Assembly (NCBI GenBank): GCA_905221605.1
Contig: CAJNDS010002478.1
Location: forward strand, 143,364-165,863
Direction of reading: 5' to 3'
Length of the DNA: 22,500 nucleotides
Source: Symbiodinium natans
Taxonomy: Eukaryota; Sar; Dinophyceae; Suessiales; Symbiodiniaceae
The position numbers and the translations under genes are program-made. The notes under the pieces were generated by a model that was not told where the DNA came from, did no database searches, and saw nothing but the letters and a program-made list of their open reading frames with translations. Below are positions 14,840 to 22,500 of this stretch, piece by piece; within the stretch, counting starts at the first letter, position 1; every line of letters begins with the position of its first letter.

Positions 14840-15012
14840 GTACACGGACTTGCAGATCATGAAGCCTGTATGCGTGGAGCACAGACGGCCTCCTCTCGAC
14901 GAGAAGGCTGTCACGACACGCCTGGGCCAAATCGTTCAGGACCCGTGGACACTGGTTGTCGGTGACGTAGAAAACCCCCACAGACCAGATTGGGATGAAG
15001 CAATGACCCAAG
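14840..15012 (+). CDS. Protein kinase exon: helix G region
   Basis: The exon starts after TTGAG|G. YTDLQIMKPVCVEHRRPPL is the subdomain X pattern (V-x-x-x-x-RPPL) of tyrosine-kinase-like kinases. It is followed by LGQIVQDPW and NPHRPDWDEAMTQ. The likely donor is CAAG|GTCAGT at 15013, though the phase to the next exon does not close cleanly, so one boundary is uncertain. Confidence 0.65.
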
Positions 15013-15048
15013 GTCAGTTTACACTTCAGTGAAATTCCCACAACTTAG

Positions 15049-15247
15049 TCTTCGGCCCTGGCAACCCTGGAAAACTGGAAGACCTTCCAGGAGTCCTGGG
15101 CATCGGACCCGGCCAAGCGGCCATCCTTCACTCAGCTGTTGGTTCAGCTCGCGCCGGAGCCGAAGTTGCCAAAGTCGCTGCCGACAGCGCTCCCGAGCCA
15201 TTGGTCGGGTCAGGACTTGGACCAAGGCAGCTCTGACCGGTTCAAGG
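15049..15247 (+). CDS. Protein kinase exon: helix H-I, C-terminal lobe end
   Basis: LENWKTFQESWASDP and AKRPSFTQLLVQL are a textbook subdomain XI (W-x-x-D-P-x-x-R-P-S-F). The codons are GC3-rich to about 15246, and a GT donor is possible at 15248. The next acceptor TTGCAG|G at 15349 opens a frame of about 32 codons ending in TGA at 15445-15447, which could be the kinase terminus. If so, the PARP exons downstream belong to a separate gene. Confidence 0.65.
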
Positions 15248-15705
15248 GTTCGGGGCACGGCTGCTTCTGGGGATTTTGGGTTTAGACCCAACGTCTCAAC
15301 CCTGAACCCTGAACCCTGAACCCTAAGCGTTGAATGCACTTTATTGCAGGTCCGTCGGGTTGGTTCATTTCCTGTCGCGTGAATATTGCCGTAGCTCTAC
15401 AAGACAGCGTAGACTCACAGACCTTAGGACTCTCGTTGTTTGCTTGAGCATGCGTGTGCGCCATGTCAGGTTTGTCCGGTCCCAAGCCTTATTAGCCCCA
15501 AACCACGGCACCCCCAGTAGCACCCGGCACCCGGCTTTGCAAAGCCTCGTTTGAGACAGGCTGGATTGCAGTCCCCGCGTCGGAGGACTGCGACGTGCAG
15601 TCGGGAAACACTCCCGTTTAGGGGTGGTAGGGTTTGGGCCTTTGGTTGATGGTGAGGTGGGTTCGATGGGTTGGGCTTCAATTGCCCTTCATGCCGTAAA
15701 AAGAG
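15248..15705. other. Intron or intergenic sequence between kinase and PARP exons
   Basis: Contains CCCTGAA/CCCTAAG motifs (15296-15327), the possible short terminal exon 15350-15447 and G-rich TTTAGGGG-like sequence (15615-15675). No other coding signal was recognised. Confidence 0.45.
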
Positions 15706-15807
15706 GACCTCTTCCGAGAGCTGTCGAAGCTCTTCGTGGTGTCGCAGCCGCGCGAGCTGGGCACGGGCCGGGATGCGGGCAAGTACCACAGGCCGTGCCA
15801 TGGCAAG
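15706..15807 (+). CDS. Probable exon upstream of the PARP domain
   Basis: This is a 102-nt open segment of 34 codons bounded by AAGAG|G and CAAG|GCTCCA (GC donor). It reads DLFRELSKLFVVSQPREL, then GTGRDAGKYHRPCHGK, and the third positions are almost all G or C, unlike the flanks. I do not recognise the fold. Its position just before the linker and catalytic exons suggests it is part of the ADP-ribosyltransferase N-terminal region. Confidence 0.5.
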
Positions 15808-16454
15808 GCTCCAATGGGTTAAGCTGAAGGGCTTAAAAGGGGTTTTGAGGGCCGAAAGGGTTTTGAGGGCTTTCAGGTTCAAAGGCCACTAATATTCATC
15901 ATCATTCTGCAGTGGCAGCTAAGCATGACCACAGCATATACTGCAAGTCAACGAATAGTTGGTATTTGACAGTCGCGAGGGTTTGCAAAAAGAGGCCCTC
16001 ACCCTTCCACTGGGCTATGGTCGAGAATGGAACTGAAACGGGGTGCTTAGAGGTGGAGTGCTTGCCTGCTTTGTGCTGCCAGTACACCCATGGCCCGAGC
16101 CCTCGGCGTTCTTTTTTAACGTCTATCAATGTTTTGTCTTGATGGGGCCCAGCGGGGCAAATTTGTTGTTGACTTCTACCAAGGTTTTGTTTGAAGTTTC
16201 ACCCATACAGACGTGTTTGCGACAGTTTTTTTGGGATCTTAAACCCGAAGCCCGAAACCCTAAACCCGAAGCTATTCTTTCTGTTTGATTTTTTTGGTGG
16301 GGGAAGCCCCCAACGCCCAATGCTAACGCCCAGGTATAGCAACCTCAAGCATCTTGGCTTCGCATGGGAAATGGTTTTGGAGTTCAAGGTTTAGGGTTTC
16401 GGGTAAGGAGGAGGCCGTCCCAGCCTCCGGCCTGGTTTGAGGTTGTGTTCTGAG
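15808..16454. other. Proposed intron between PARP exons
   Basis: About 650 bp. It includes telomere-like motifs in both orientations (CCCTAAACCC near 16258, TTTAGGGTTT near 16390) that could pair. A 76-codon frame at 15912-16142 looks moderately protein-like (Cys-rich) but is unrecognised. Confidence 0.4.
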
Positions 16455-16796
16455 GTTATGGTCTGCGTGGCGCATAGAGCACCAAAGCCTTTGGGACAAG
16501 TACGCCGCGGAGCGCAACGACGTCATCCGGCTCCTGCGGCAGCTTGAGAAGAGCAAGTTGCAGACCGCGGAATGGAAGAGTAAGCTTGAAAAAGCCAACG
16601 CCCAAATGCCAGATCCGCTTTGCGAGCACATTGGCCGCTCTCCGGCACAAAGAAGGGGTCTCGCACGACGTGTCGGTAAACCCGGTGCCACGAAAAACCT
16701 TCCAGGTGAGAAGTACTTGCTCCACGGGACGACTCCGGAAGTCCTTCTGGACATCCTCCACCAGGGCTTCAACGACAAGCTCGCCAGCTTGAAGGG
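16455..16796 (+). CDS. PARP exon: linker helix and start of catalytic domain
   Basis: The reading is LWSAWRIEHQSLWDKYAAER, then a charged helix (NDVIRLLRQLEKSK...LEKANAQ), then EKYLLHGTTPEVLLDILHQG and FNDKLASLKG. W-R-I-E-x-x-x-L-W-x-x-Y is the pattern that precedes many PARP catalytic domains. LLHGT carries the His of the H-Y-E triad, which binds NAD+. It ends AAGGG|GATGCA, and joining to G-TTCGGTGCC gives KGFGAGAYF. This is a GA-AG intron of 171 bp (16797-16967). Confidence 0.75.
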
Positions 16797-16967
16797 GATG
16801 CAACCTGGATGTAAGAGGAAGGAACCCTAAACGCCCAATCCCGCGGACCCAGAGGGTCCCTTTGCTGTGGTTTAGGGTGCTAGCAGGGCTTAGGAATTTA
16901 GGAATGATCCAATTCAACAGCCCACTGATTCTTCAGAGGCTTCCCATCATCCCCATCGTCAATTAAG

Positions 16968-17001
16968 GTTCGGTGCCGGGGCCTACTTTGCAGAAGATCC
17001 C
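16968..17001 (+). CDS. PARP exon: H-Y-E tyrosine segment
   Basis: The 34-nt exon reads (G)FGAGAYFAEDP. The Tyr of G-x-Y-F-A-E is the second triad residue. It is flanked by AAG|G and a GC donor (CCC|GCCGCT), and the next exon continues EKIDQYT in phase 0, so the GC-AG intron 17002-17114 is well supported. Confidence 0.8.
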
Positions 17002-17114
17002 GCCGCTGATCTTAAATTGTCTTCGAACACAGGTTGGCCCATGCGGCAGTTTTTTGTTAGGCTTTCGATGGCTTTCGTAACTCTAGTAGGAGGGTTCGGC
17101 GACTTCCGAACCAG

Positions 17115-17141
17115 GAGAAGATCGATCAGTACACGCGTGAG
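17115..17141 (+). CDS. PARP micro-exon
   Basis: EKIDQYTRE continues the sequence after FAEDP, as in other PARPs (K-x-D-Q-Y). The 3' end is ambiguous between GAG|GACGCT (GA donor) and GAC|GCTGGA (GC donor). Both join to DPGHEAPG in phase. Confidence 0.7.
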
Positions 17142-17215
17142 GACGCTGGAAGCCCAATCAAGCCCTAATGCTTCAAAGATGTTAGGGGTCACGCCTAGAA
17201 CTCAAAGCTCGTGAG

Positions 17216-17291
17216 GACCCTGGACACGAAGCGCCCGGCTTGGAGAAGCTGCACGCGCGGCTTTACCGAGCAGGTGGCAACCGGCACCCAG
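17216..17291 (+). CDS. PARP exon: central catalytic segment
   Basis: DPGHEAPGLEKLHARLYRAG, then GNRHPG. It ends one base into a Gly codon. The GA-AG intron 17292-17393 (102 bp) restores GGA AGT GAC GTG on joining. Confidence 0.7.
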
Positions 17292-17393
17292 GACGGAGAG
17301 ATGTGAGAGAGCTTATATAGAGTTATAGAGCTGTCAGAATACATCATGTCTGGGAGGCCGAAGGCTGCAGTTACAAAGCCTCGCAATCACCAG

Positions 17394-17521
17394 GAAGTGA
17401 CGTGTTTTACTGCTTCGTGGTGCGGGTGACCTGCGGCGCCTGCTTTGTCAGCAACGGGCTCAAGGACAAGTTGCACGATCACGACACTGGCTTCCAGGTC
17501 TTCGCAAGGGACGACCGCCGA
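17394..17521 (+). CDS. PARP exon: core beta strands
   Basis: SDVFYCFVVRVTCGACF, then a loop and TGFQVFARDDRR. F-Y-C-x-V-x-V-x-x-G corresponds to the central strand of PARP folds. The GC donor at 17522 (CGA|GCCGCG) joins to GAACTCTCC, giving DDRRELSSIPES. The open frame runs further to 17818, but that extension is intron. Confidence 0.7.
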
Positions 17522-18197
17522 GCCGCGCGTCTGCATTCTTCGGCTGCGACTGCGACTCGAAGGCGCAGGTCTTGCCTCAAGAGTGCCCTAACACCCCACC
17601 CTCTGTATGCGCCCGCGTTCCGCGTAATCGACCCCCCCCCCCCCCCCAATGATATCCCCGCCCCCCCCCCCCCCCCCCATGGCCCCCCCCCCCAAACCCT
17701 GCCTGTTAACCTTAAAAACACCACGGACCACGGCGGGGTGGGGACAGAGAAGCCTCAGCCTAAACCCCAAACCCTAAAACTTAAACCCACCAAGGAACGA
17801 CGGGAGGGAGAAGGGTAAGCCGGAAACCTTTGCCGCTTTAACCTTGAACCCTCAACCGTACACCCAGCACGAACCACAGGGGGGAGAGGGGAAACCGTAA
17901 ACCTGTCATTACCCCAAACCCTGAACCCTAATCAAACTCTAAACCCACGGTGAACCAATGGACCAGAGTGAGAATCCTGAACCCTGCAGCCTAACCCTAA
18001 ACCCCTGAACCCTAAACCCCTAAGCCCTAAACCCATGAACCACAGACCATGAACCACAGACCATGAACCACAAGGGGGGGGGAAACCCAAAACCCACCAT
18101 GAACCACAGGGGGGGGGGATACTATGGGAGGGGGAGGGGGGCGGGGGGGGGTTGCGCCCTATGCTGGCCCACATAGAGTGCATGATGTCGAGCCAAG
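17522..18197 (+). other. PARP intron, GC-AG, 676 bp, rich in poly-C and CCCTAAA motifs
   Basis: Contains poly-C (17632-17697), repeated CCCTAAA-like units (17757-18020), ATGAACCACAGACC triplications (18034-18080) and G-rich runs (18066-18150). The phase is consistent on both sides. Confidence 0.62.
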
Positions 18198-18281
18198 GAA
18201 CTCTCCTCCATCCCTGAGTCAGACCCAAGGGTGCCGTACCATACACTGGTGGTCCAAACTGGCTCCGAAGCCAAGCTCCGA
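18198..18281 (+). CDS. PARP exon: RELSSIP segment
   Basis: ELSSIPESDPRVPYHTLVVQ, then TGSEAKLR. This matches the PARP pattern R-E-L-x-x-I-P...V-x-Y-H-S-L-V-V. The 3' boundary is not a clear GT, GC or GA donor. The end is placed where joining to ERFREII keeps frame. Confidence 0.7.
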
Positions 18282-18700
18282 ATCGTGCCTTGGATGTGGT
18301 TGAGGGTTGAGGGCTTCCCGAGAAATTCTGTGGGCTGTAGAGGGTTCATGTCCGCAGTTTCGGGCCAGAATCTTTGGGCGGATTTCGACTTTTTGATTTT
18401 GGGAGCTTTGGGGAGATTTGAGGAACCTTTTGGAGCTGTTTGGCATCTCCGTGAACCTCTTGGGCCCTCTTAGGGGGGCTCCTTGAGAAAGTTTGGTGGG
18501 CTTGATAAAGACAAAGCAAACAATTCTGGCTGCGTACAGCAGGTTTTGTGGGGTTCTGGGGGTCTGCCGGAGTGCCTAAGAACTCCTAAACCCAAGAGGG
18601 TTTTTCACCCTAAACCCTCAACCCCAAGCACCCCGAGCACCCCAAGAGGGTTTTAGGGGCTTCGCAAGGCTTTGGGGGAAGTTCTCCAAGTTCTCCGCAG

Positions 18701-18778
18701 GAGCGCTTTCGGGAGATTATTTCCTTCGACGCCAACCGCGCCTACCCGGAATATCTGCTGGCATACCAAAGGGTGTAG
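18701..18778 (+). CDS. PARP terminal exon with the H-Y-E glutamate
   Basis: After CTCCGCAG|G the frame reads ERFREIISFDANRAYPEYLL, then AYQRV, then TAG at 18776-18778. The Glu of A-Y-P-E-Y-L is in the position of the catalytic Glu of tankyrase-like enzymes, so His, Tyr and Glu are all present and transferase activity is predicted. Ending soon after YPEYL is normal for this family. A donor at 18773 is also possible. Confidence 0.75.
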   Translation, partial: ERFREIISFDANRAYPEYLLAYQRV

Positions 18779-19602
18779 GGGGTGTAGGGAGCTTAGAGGG
18801 TTTAGGTTTGGAGGGTTTGGAGGGTTTGGAGGGTTTGGAGGGTTTGGAGGGTTTGGAGGGTTTAGGCGGGTTTAGGGTTGGGCGACTCTGCCTTATGCTC
18901 TCCGAGTGAACCTCTCGCAGAGTGGTCTTGGACCCTGGGCTTCAGTCCTCTAAGGGGACTGCGAAAGAGCCGGGGCCCTTGTTCAATTTCATGGCGCGGG
19001 AGGCTGCTCCTCGCCGAAGCGACACAAGCAGGGCTGTTTGTTGCCCCTTAAATATCCAGGATTGACAACTTAAATGTCTCCTATAGAACCCAAAAAACCC
19101 TAAACTCCTACACCCTAAGCCTCTAAACCCGAGATGCACTGCATCATGTCCAATCCTGGTTTTTAGCGGGAAGGAGTTTTCGGGAGATGTGCAAGTGGCC
19201 GTAGCCGTAGCACACACGAGCTGCTTCGATCGACACGTCAATGAGTCAGGGAGTCTCCATCGGGTTTGCCATGAGAATTCCAAACTTACTTTTTGTAGGT
19301 GATCATTATAAACCCCCCTGCAAGACTCGGTTCTTCAGGTAGGGCTTCGGCTAGGATAGGGTGTAGTGTCGCCACGTTCCACACCTTTCTTCAGTTCGAG
19401 CAATTCACACAAATGTCTGCAATGGGCCCCTAGGCCAGCAAGCAGGCCTGCAAGGCCACATGATCACCAAACACGGTTCTTAAGAGGAGTCGACGACAGC
19501 TTGTAGCCCCTCGCCGATAGTGACTGGTTTCTTATACGGCCACAGCTTAGTGATGCACAAGAATTCACCTGCATAACCTCCGTTTCGTGCCGAGGGGTCG
19601 AC
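18779..19602. other. No supported gene; simple repeats
   Basis: Begins with GTGTAGGG and a GGGTTTGGA array, then mixed sequence with CCCTAAA-like motifs at 19085-19130. Short open stretches near 19150-19280 are unrecognised. Confidence 0.4.
18797..18880. repeat. GGGTTTGGA 9-bp tandem array
   Basis: About six consecutive GGGTTTGGA units preceded and followed by GGGTTTAGG variants, directly after the PARP terminal exon. Confidence 0.85.
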
Positions 19603-19765
19603 ATGTATAACGTACTATACGTGGGAAGAGAATCACCGTTTTCTTTTCTCTCTCTCAAATATTCCGGGAGGTTTGGGGTACGTGGGCCACAGGCAGAGCA
19701 AGACTGTTTAGGGGAAGTCGATCAGATTTCAAGCTCATGTGCTCTAGAATTCGGCTTCGCTCCTC

Positions 19766-19901
19766 GAATGATGGAGGCTGGCGCCCCTGGGCGTCCCGAA
19801 GTGTGGGAGCCGATTGTGCAGCGTGACAAAAAAGGGTGCGAAGAGCTCATGCCCGACATCAGACTCTGCTTCATGGAGGAGGTGCACATCCTTGGCACCA
19901 T
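19766..19901 (+). CDS. Possible exon of an unrecognised gene
   Basis: Within a longer open frame (19603-19911), the part APGRPEVWEPIVQRDKKG, then CEELMPDIRLCFMEEVHILGT, looks protein-like with GC3-rich codons. It is followed by telomere-like CCCTAAACCC and an acceptor CCCAAG|G. I do not recognise the product. It may belong with the next segment. Confidence 0.35.
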
Positions 19902-19955
19902 GAGTCCCTAAACCCTGAGTCCCAAACCCTAAACCTGAGACCTAAATCACCCAAG

Positions 19956-20036
19956 GCTTCATAGAGAAGTACAACCAATGCCTTGAGAAAACTGAGGTTC
20001 CGGACTCCTGGATGCTGTCTGAAGTTGTTATGCAAG
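19956..20036 (+). CDS. Possible exon of an unrecognised gene
   Basis: After AAATCACCCAAG|G the frame reads FIEKYNQCLEKTEVPDSWML, then SEVVMQ, with a GT at 20037. The segment looks helical and charged. The intron between it and 19901 would be about 55 bp and made mainly of CCCTAAA-like units, as for the kinase intron 13994-14044. No family is recognised. Confidence 0.35.
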
Positions 20037-20223
20037 TTAAAACATCACCCCAGGGATGCCTCCCCATCTCTGAAGTTTTGAACAACTATAGACGAATTTC
20101 TCGTATCAAGAGTTTCCCATCAACATGTTGCCTCCATGTTACAAACGCTCCTTGGTGTTGAGGGCTGTTTGATGACGAAATGTTTTTGCTGTGATTTGAT
20201 GAATTTGATGTGTATTTTGTAGT

Positions 20224-20493
20224 TTGGAGTGTCATCTTGGAGTGATGTGCTCTTCATCCAAAGAATTTGTCAAAATGGGGCCAGAGTTAGGGATTACAGG
20301 CTTATACATCTTCCGGGCTCAAGATTCCAAAAGCTTCATAATTTGGAACTGCGCCCGTGCCGCATCAGCCATGTGCACGATCGGTGATGAAGAGATGCAG
20401 CTCTTCAAGCGCCGGCGCCTCAGCGGCTTCTTTGATGCACGCCTTCTGTCTCTTTGCCGCCGGTACTGTTCTCCAGCGGAGCATGCGACGTAA
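20224..20493 (+). CDS. Open frame of unknown status
   Basis: An 89-codon frame (MECHLGVMCSSSKEF...). The stretch CARAASAMCTIGDEEMQLFK is moderately protein-like. No domain or supported splice site was recognised. It is included because it is the best coding candidate in this interval. Confidence 0.2.
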   Translation: MECHLGVMCSSSKEFVKMGPELGITGLYIFRAQDSKSFIIWNCARAASAMCTIGDEEMQLFKRRRLSGFFDARLLSLCRRYCSPAEHAT

Positions 20494-21205
20494 GGAGCAA
20501 GTGCCTCTCGAGACCGGCGCTAAAACCCCCTCTCAGCGAACAAGTACATGTTTTGCCAGGTTGTGTAGAAACCTGGCAAGATTGGTTGGCTGCAATGTCA
20601 GGGTGGTCCCCCCAGCGCTCCGCCCGTCTCCCTTCCCCCCCTCCCCCCCCCCCCCCCCCCCCCCCCAAAGGCGCCCCCAGATGCCCCAGCATGGGGCTCT
20701 AGGATTCACCGTTCCGCTAAACCGTTTATTTCCGACTGTACTCTACCCAACCCGTACACTTCCACTACGACATGTGCGCAACGGACGGGTCTACCGTTGG
20801 CTGTGCTCTGCTGGTGATTGTCTGGAAAAGCAGGCTCGAAACCAGGATAGCGCCAACCCATGCGCGCACGCGCGCGAGTCTACTGCCCAACGTTCTGAAA
20901 ACCCTGCAGTTTGAAAGCCTTTGAAGGCCTCCAAAACTGGCGCTCCTGCCTACAACAGAGCTACCTGTGTGTTTTACATAACGCATGAGCTGTTGATTTG
21001 CTTTGCGTTGAAGTTTAACGGTTGAACTGCTAACTTATTGGGACGTTTAGTACGTAGTTTGCGACATACAACTTACTTTGCTCGTTGGGGTACTCTTTGC
21101 TGCATACAAGCCATTTCATTTGACAACCTCGACCTGAAACATATTGCACTGGGTGTGGGTTTGGGAGATTTTTGCTTTTTTCGGGCTTTGTCAACCATAC
21201 GGACG
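20494..21205. other. No gene seen; contains a poly-C tract
   Basis: Poly-C at 20634-20666 and otherwise mixed unique sequence. The overlapping frames around the tract are compositional. Confidence 0.5.
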
Positions 21206-21320
21206 AAAGGCCGAAAGGCTTCACAGTCGCAGTGAGGGGCCTTTCAACGAACAAAAAGCTGAAGGACTTCAACGGATGAAAAGCCGAAAGGCTTCATCGT
21301 TGCAGTGAAGAGGCATTTCA
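21206..21320. repeat. Two 41-42-bp hairpin-forming direct repeats with a diverged third
   Basis: Copies at 21206-21246 and 21279-21320 share GCCGAAAGGCTTCA and GCAGTGA. A degenerate relative (AAGCTGAAGGACTTCAACG) lies between them. GCC-GAAA-GGC forms a stem with a GNRA-type loop. In copy 1, AAAGGCC (21206-21212) also pairs with GGCCTTT (21238-21244) as an outer stem. No known RNA family is recognised. Confidence 0.6.
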
Positions 21321-21723
21321 TTAAATTTGTATTCTAATAGTTTGCAGCAAACTGTTTGCTCATATGTTAATGTGCCTTTAGATAATAGAAACACGGGCCG
21401 TTCACTCTTTCACACATACAGTTCATTCGTCATGAGTTCGCAGGTTCACTCACTTCCTTACAATTTTATTGTGTTCACTTCGTTCTCTCGGTTTCTATGC
21501 TGGCTTCCAAGGGCACAGTGTAAGTACACGCGAATGGACTGATGCCAACACTACTTTTTCTGCCGTGCGCAAAGGCGAGCGCTTCATGCGCTACTCACAC
21601 GCTCTGAAGGACCCCAGAAGATTTGAGGGCGAAGCGCAAGAAATGAGTACGTGCGTAGCGTAGTGGTAGCAGAAATAGGCAGGCCAAATACAGTTGGTGC
21701 TGTAGAAATAGGGTGTGCATACA
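21321..21723. other. Unresolved sequence with one open frame
   Basis: A 64-codon frame (21469-21663) includes REWTDANTTFSAVRKGER, then FMRYSHALKDPRRFEG, which looks moderately protein-like. No family or boundaries could be supported. Confidence 0.25.
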
Positions 21724-21765
21724 TTATATATATATATATATATATATCTGTATGTATGTATATGC
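21724..21765. repeat. (TA)n microsatellite followed by TATG repeats
   Basis: About 12 TA units, then TGTATGTATGTATATG. Confidence 0.9.
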
Positions 21766-21962
21766 TTCCCCCCCAAAGATCCACAGTTTTATGCCTGACT
21801 TCATGAATAAACAAGGATGCCAAGCCTACTGTGAACCCTAAACCCATCCCTAACACTCCGATCTACCATTTGCTGCGCTGACAGTACGATGAACGCTTCC
21901 CTAAACCTCTCCACGTTAAAAAAGGAGCACAGTGTCTGAATGGTTCCTGATGGCTTCTTCCC

Positions 21963-22394
21963 TCAACTATAATTTACGTCAATCCCGAACAATAACATTA
22001 AGAAACTTAATCTTGCTGCCATCTCCTTTTGGAGGTACCAAAAACAAGAAGAAAAACAAACTCGAATCCTGTTGTCTGGACCTCCTCTTCTTTCAACTGG
22101 TACTGCAAGAACTGCTTTCGTCCAGCTGTCAACGAGGATTAGCGCCACTGCTGGGGGTTCTTCACTTCCTGTGGTTGCTGTATAGCAGAAGTCAAAGGAC
22201 AACCAAGGCTTTGCAGTGTCGGCTGACGATGTGAGCTTCATTCCACTTGAGCGGTGAGGATCTTCTCTGCTCTTCATCGCCACACAATGCTCGCACCGGG
22301 CTGAAATGGTAAGTGCGTCAACAGTGAGCTTCTCGTTCTTCTTCTGAAGGTTCTTGAGGTACTCTGACAGGAATAATCTGTGCATCATGCTCAT
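21963..22394 (-). pseudogene. Minus-strand retroelement integrase remnant
   Basis: The 143-codon minus frame holds ARCEHCVAMKSREDPH (Cys 34 and Cys 37, the CC half of an integrase finger; the HH half is not visible) and PWLSFDFCYT with an Asp at residue 68. ALILVDSWTKAVLAVPVERR follows, the start of an rve-type catalytic core with the second strand around D89. After GGPDN (about 22080) the sequence no longer resembles integrase, suggesting a break. Reverse transcriptase would lie to the left on this strand but is not seen, so this is a fragment of a second retroelement unlike the large one, whose integrase Asp context is ALDMAGPF. Confidence 0.6.
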
Positions 22395-22407
22395 CTCTGA
22401 AATCTGG

Positions 22408-22408
<1 letters not shown>

Positions 22409-22445
<37 letters not shown>

Positions 22446-22500
22446 GCTACTACTGCTGCTACTACTGCTGCTACTACTACTACGACGACGACGACGACGA
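22409..22500. repeat. Trinucleotide microsatellite CTA then ACG
   Basis: (CTA)n with CTG interruptions to about 22482, then (ACG)n running off the window end. Confidence 0.92.

Noticed and set aside
17479-17770. Glycine-rich minus-strand frames opposite poly-C
   Set aside because: Homopolymer artefact opposite the PARP exon and intron.
19195-19215. Spliced-leader relic (CCGTAGCC-like)
   Set aside because: Only a few bases match the dinoflagellate spliced leader, too short to support.
21270-21300. Hammerhead-like ribozyme core (GGATGA...GAAA)
   Set aside because: The CUGAUGA core is not exact, and no GAAA follows the stem in the required place.
21651-21700. tRNA or SINE A-box (TAGCGTAGTGG)
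   Set aside because: No B-box or foldable cloverleaf follows within the expected distance.

Overview
The window looks like nuclear DNA of a dinoflagellate, probably a symbiodiniacean or a relative. This is inferred from four things: plant-type CCCTAAA/TTTAGGG heptamers scattered through introns; small introns with GC-AG and GA-AG as well as GT-AG ends and a G after the acceptor AG; GC3-rich exons all on the plus strand; and a Ty1/copia-type retroelement of the kind abundant in these genomes. No bacterial-style operon, tRNA, rRNA or CRISPR array was found.

Layout. 1-2862: introns of a host gene, with a telomere-like array (789-1033), a poly-G tract, AGTTC-type degenerate repeats and two short exons (1043-1129, 2597-2649) that read as the hinge and helix E of a protein kinase. 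2863-13042: a complete LTR retrotransposon of 10,170 bp (2868-13037) with near-identical TG...CA LTRs of 300 and 299 bp, a 5-bp target duplication AGGGC, a primer-binding site resembling the initiator tRNA-Met anticodon arm, and a polypurine tract. 13891-15247: the remaining kinase exons (catalytic loop, APE segment, helices F to I). The element therefore appears to sit, in sense orientation, inside a kinase intron. 15706-18778: exons of a PARP-type ADP-ribosyltransferase with an H-Y-E triad; whether it is fused to the kinase or is the next gene is unresolved. 18779-22500: poorly resolved sequence with possible exons, simple repeats, hairpin-forming repeats and a minus-strand integrase remnant.

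The retroelement is the most interesting part. Read through its frame breaks, the order is Gag (N-terminal part starting inside the 5' LTR, 15-residue repeats, Gag core, CCCH finger plus CCHC knuckle), aspartic protease (DSGAT), a small cytosine-methyltransferase-like domain (GGPPC), integrase zinc finger and core start, an Fe(II)/2-oxoglutarate-dioxygenase-like domain (HRD, distal H, R), reverse transcriptase (YVDD), RNase H, a Pro/Ser/Thr repeat and a C-terminal region with two predicted membrane segments. A methyltransferase-like and a dioxygenase-like domain in one element suggests a DNA-modification writer and eraser pair carried by a retrotransposon. That is inference from motifs.

This copy is broken: two in-frame stops, about six frame changes and an integrase core deleted after its first Asp. 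Yet its LTRs differ by only one base of an A-run, so it probably inserted recently and already defective, or the assembly carries indel errors.
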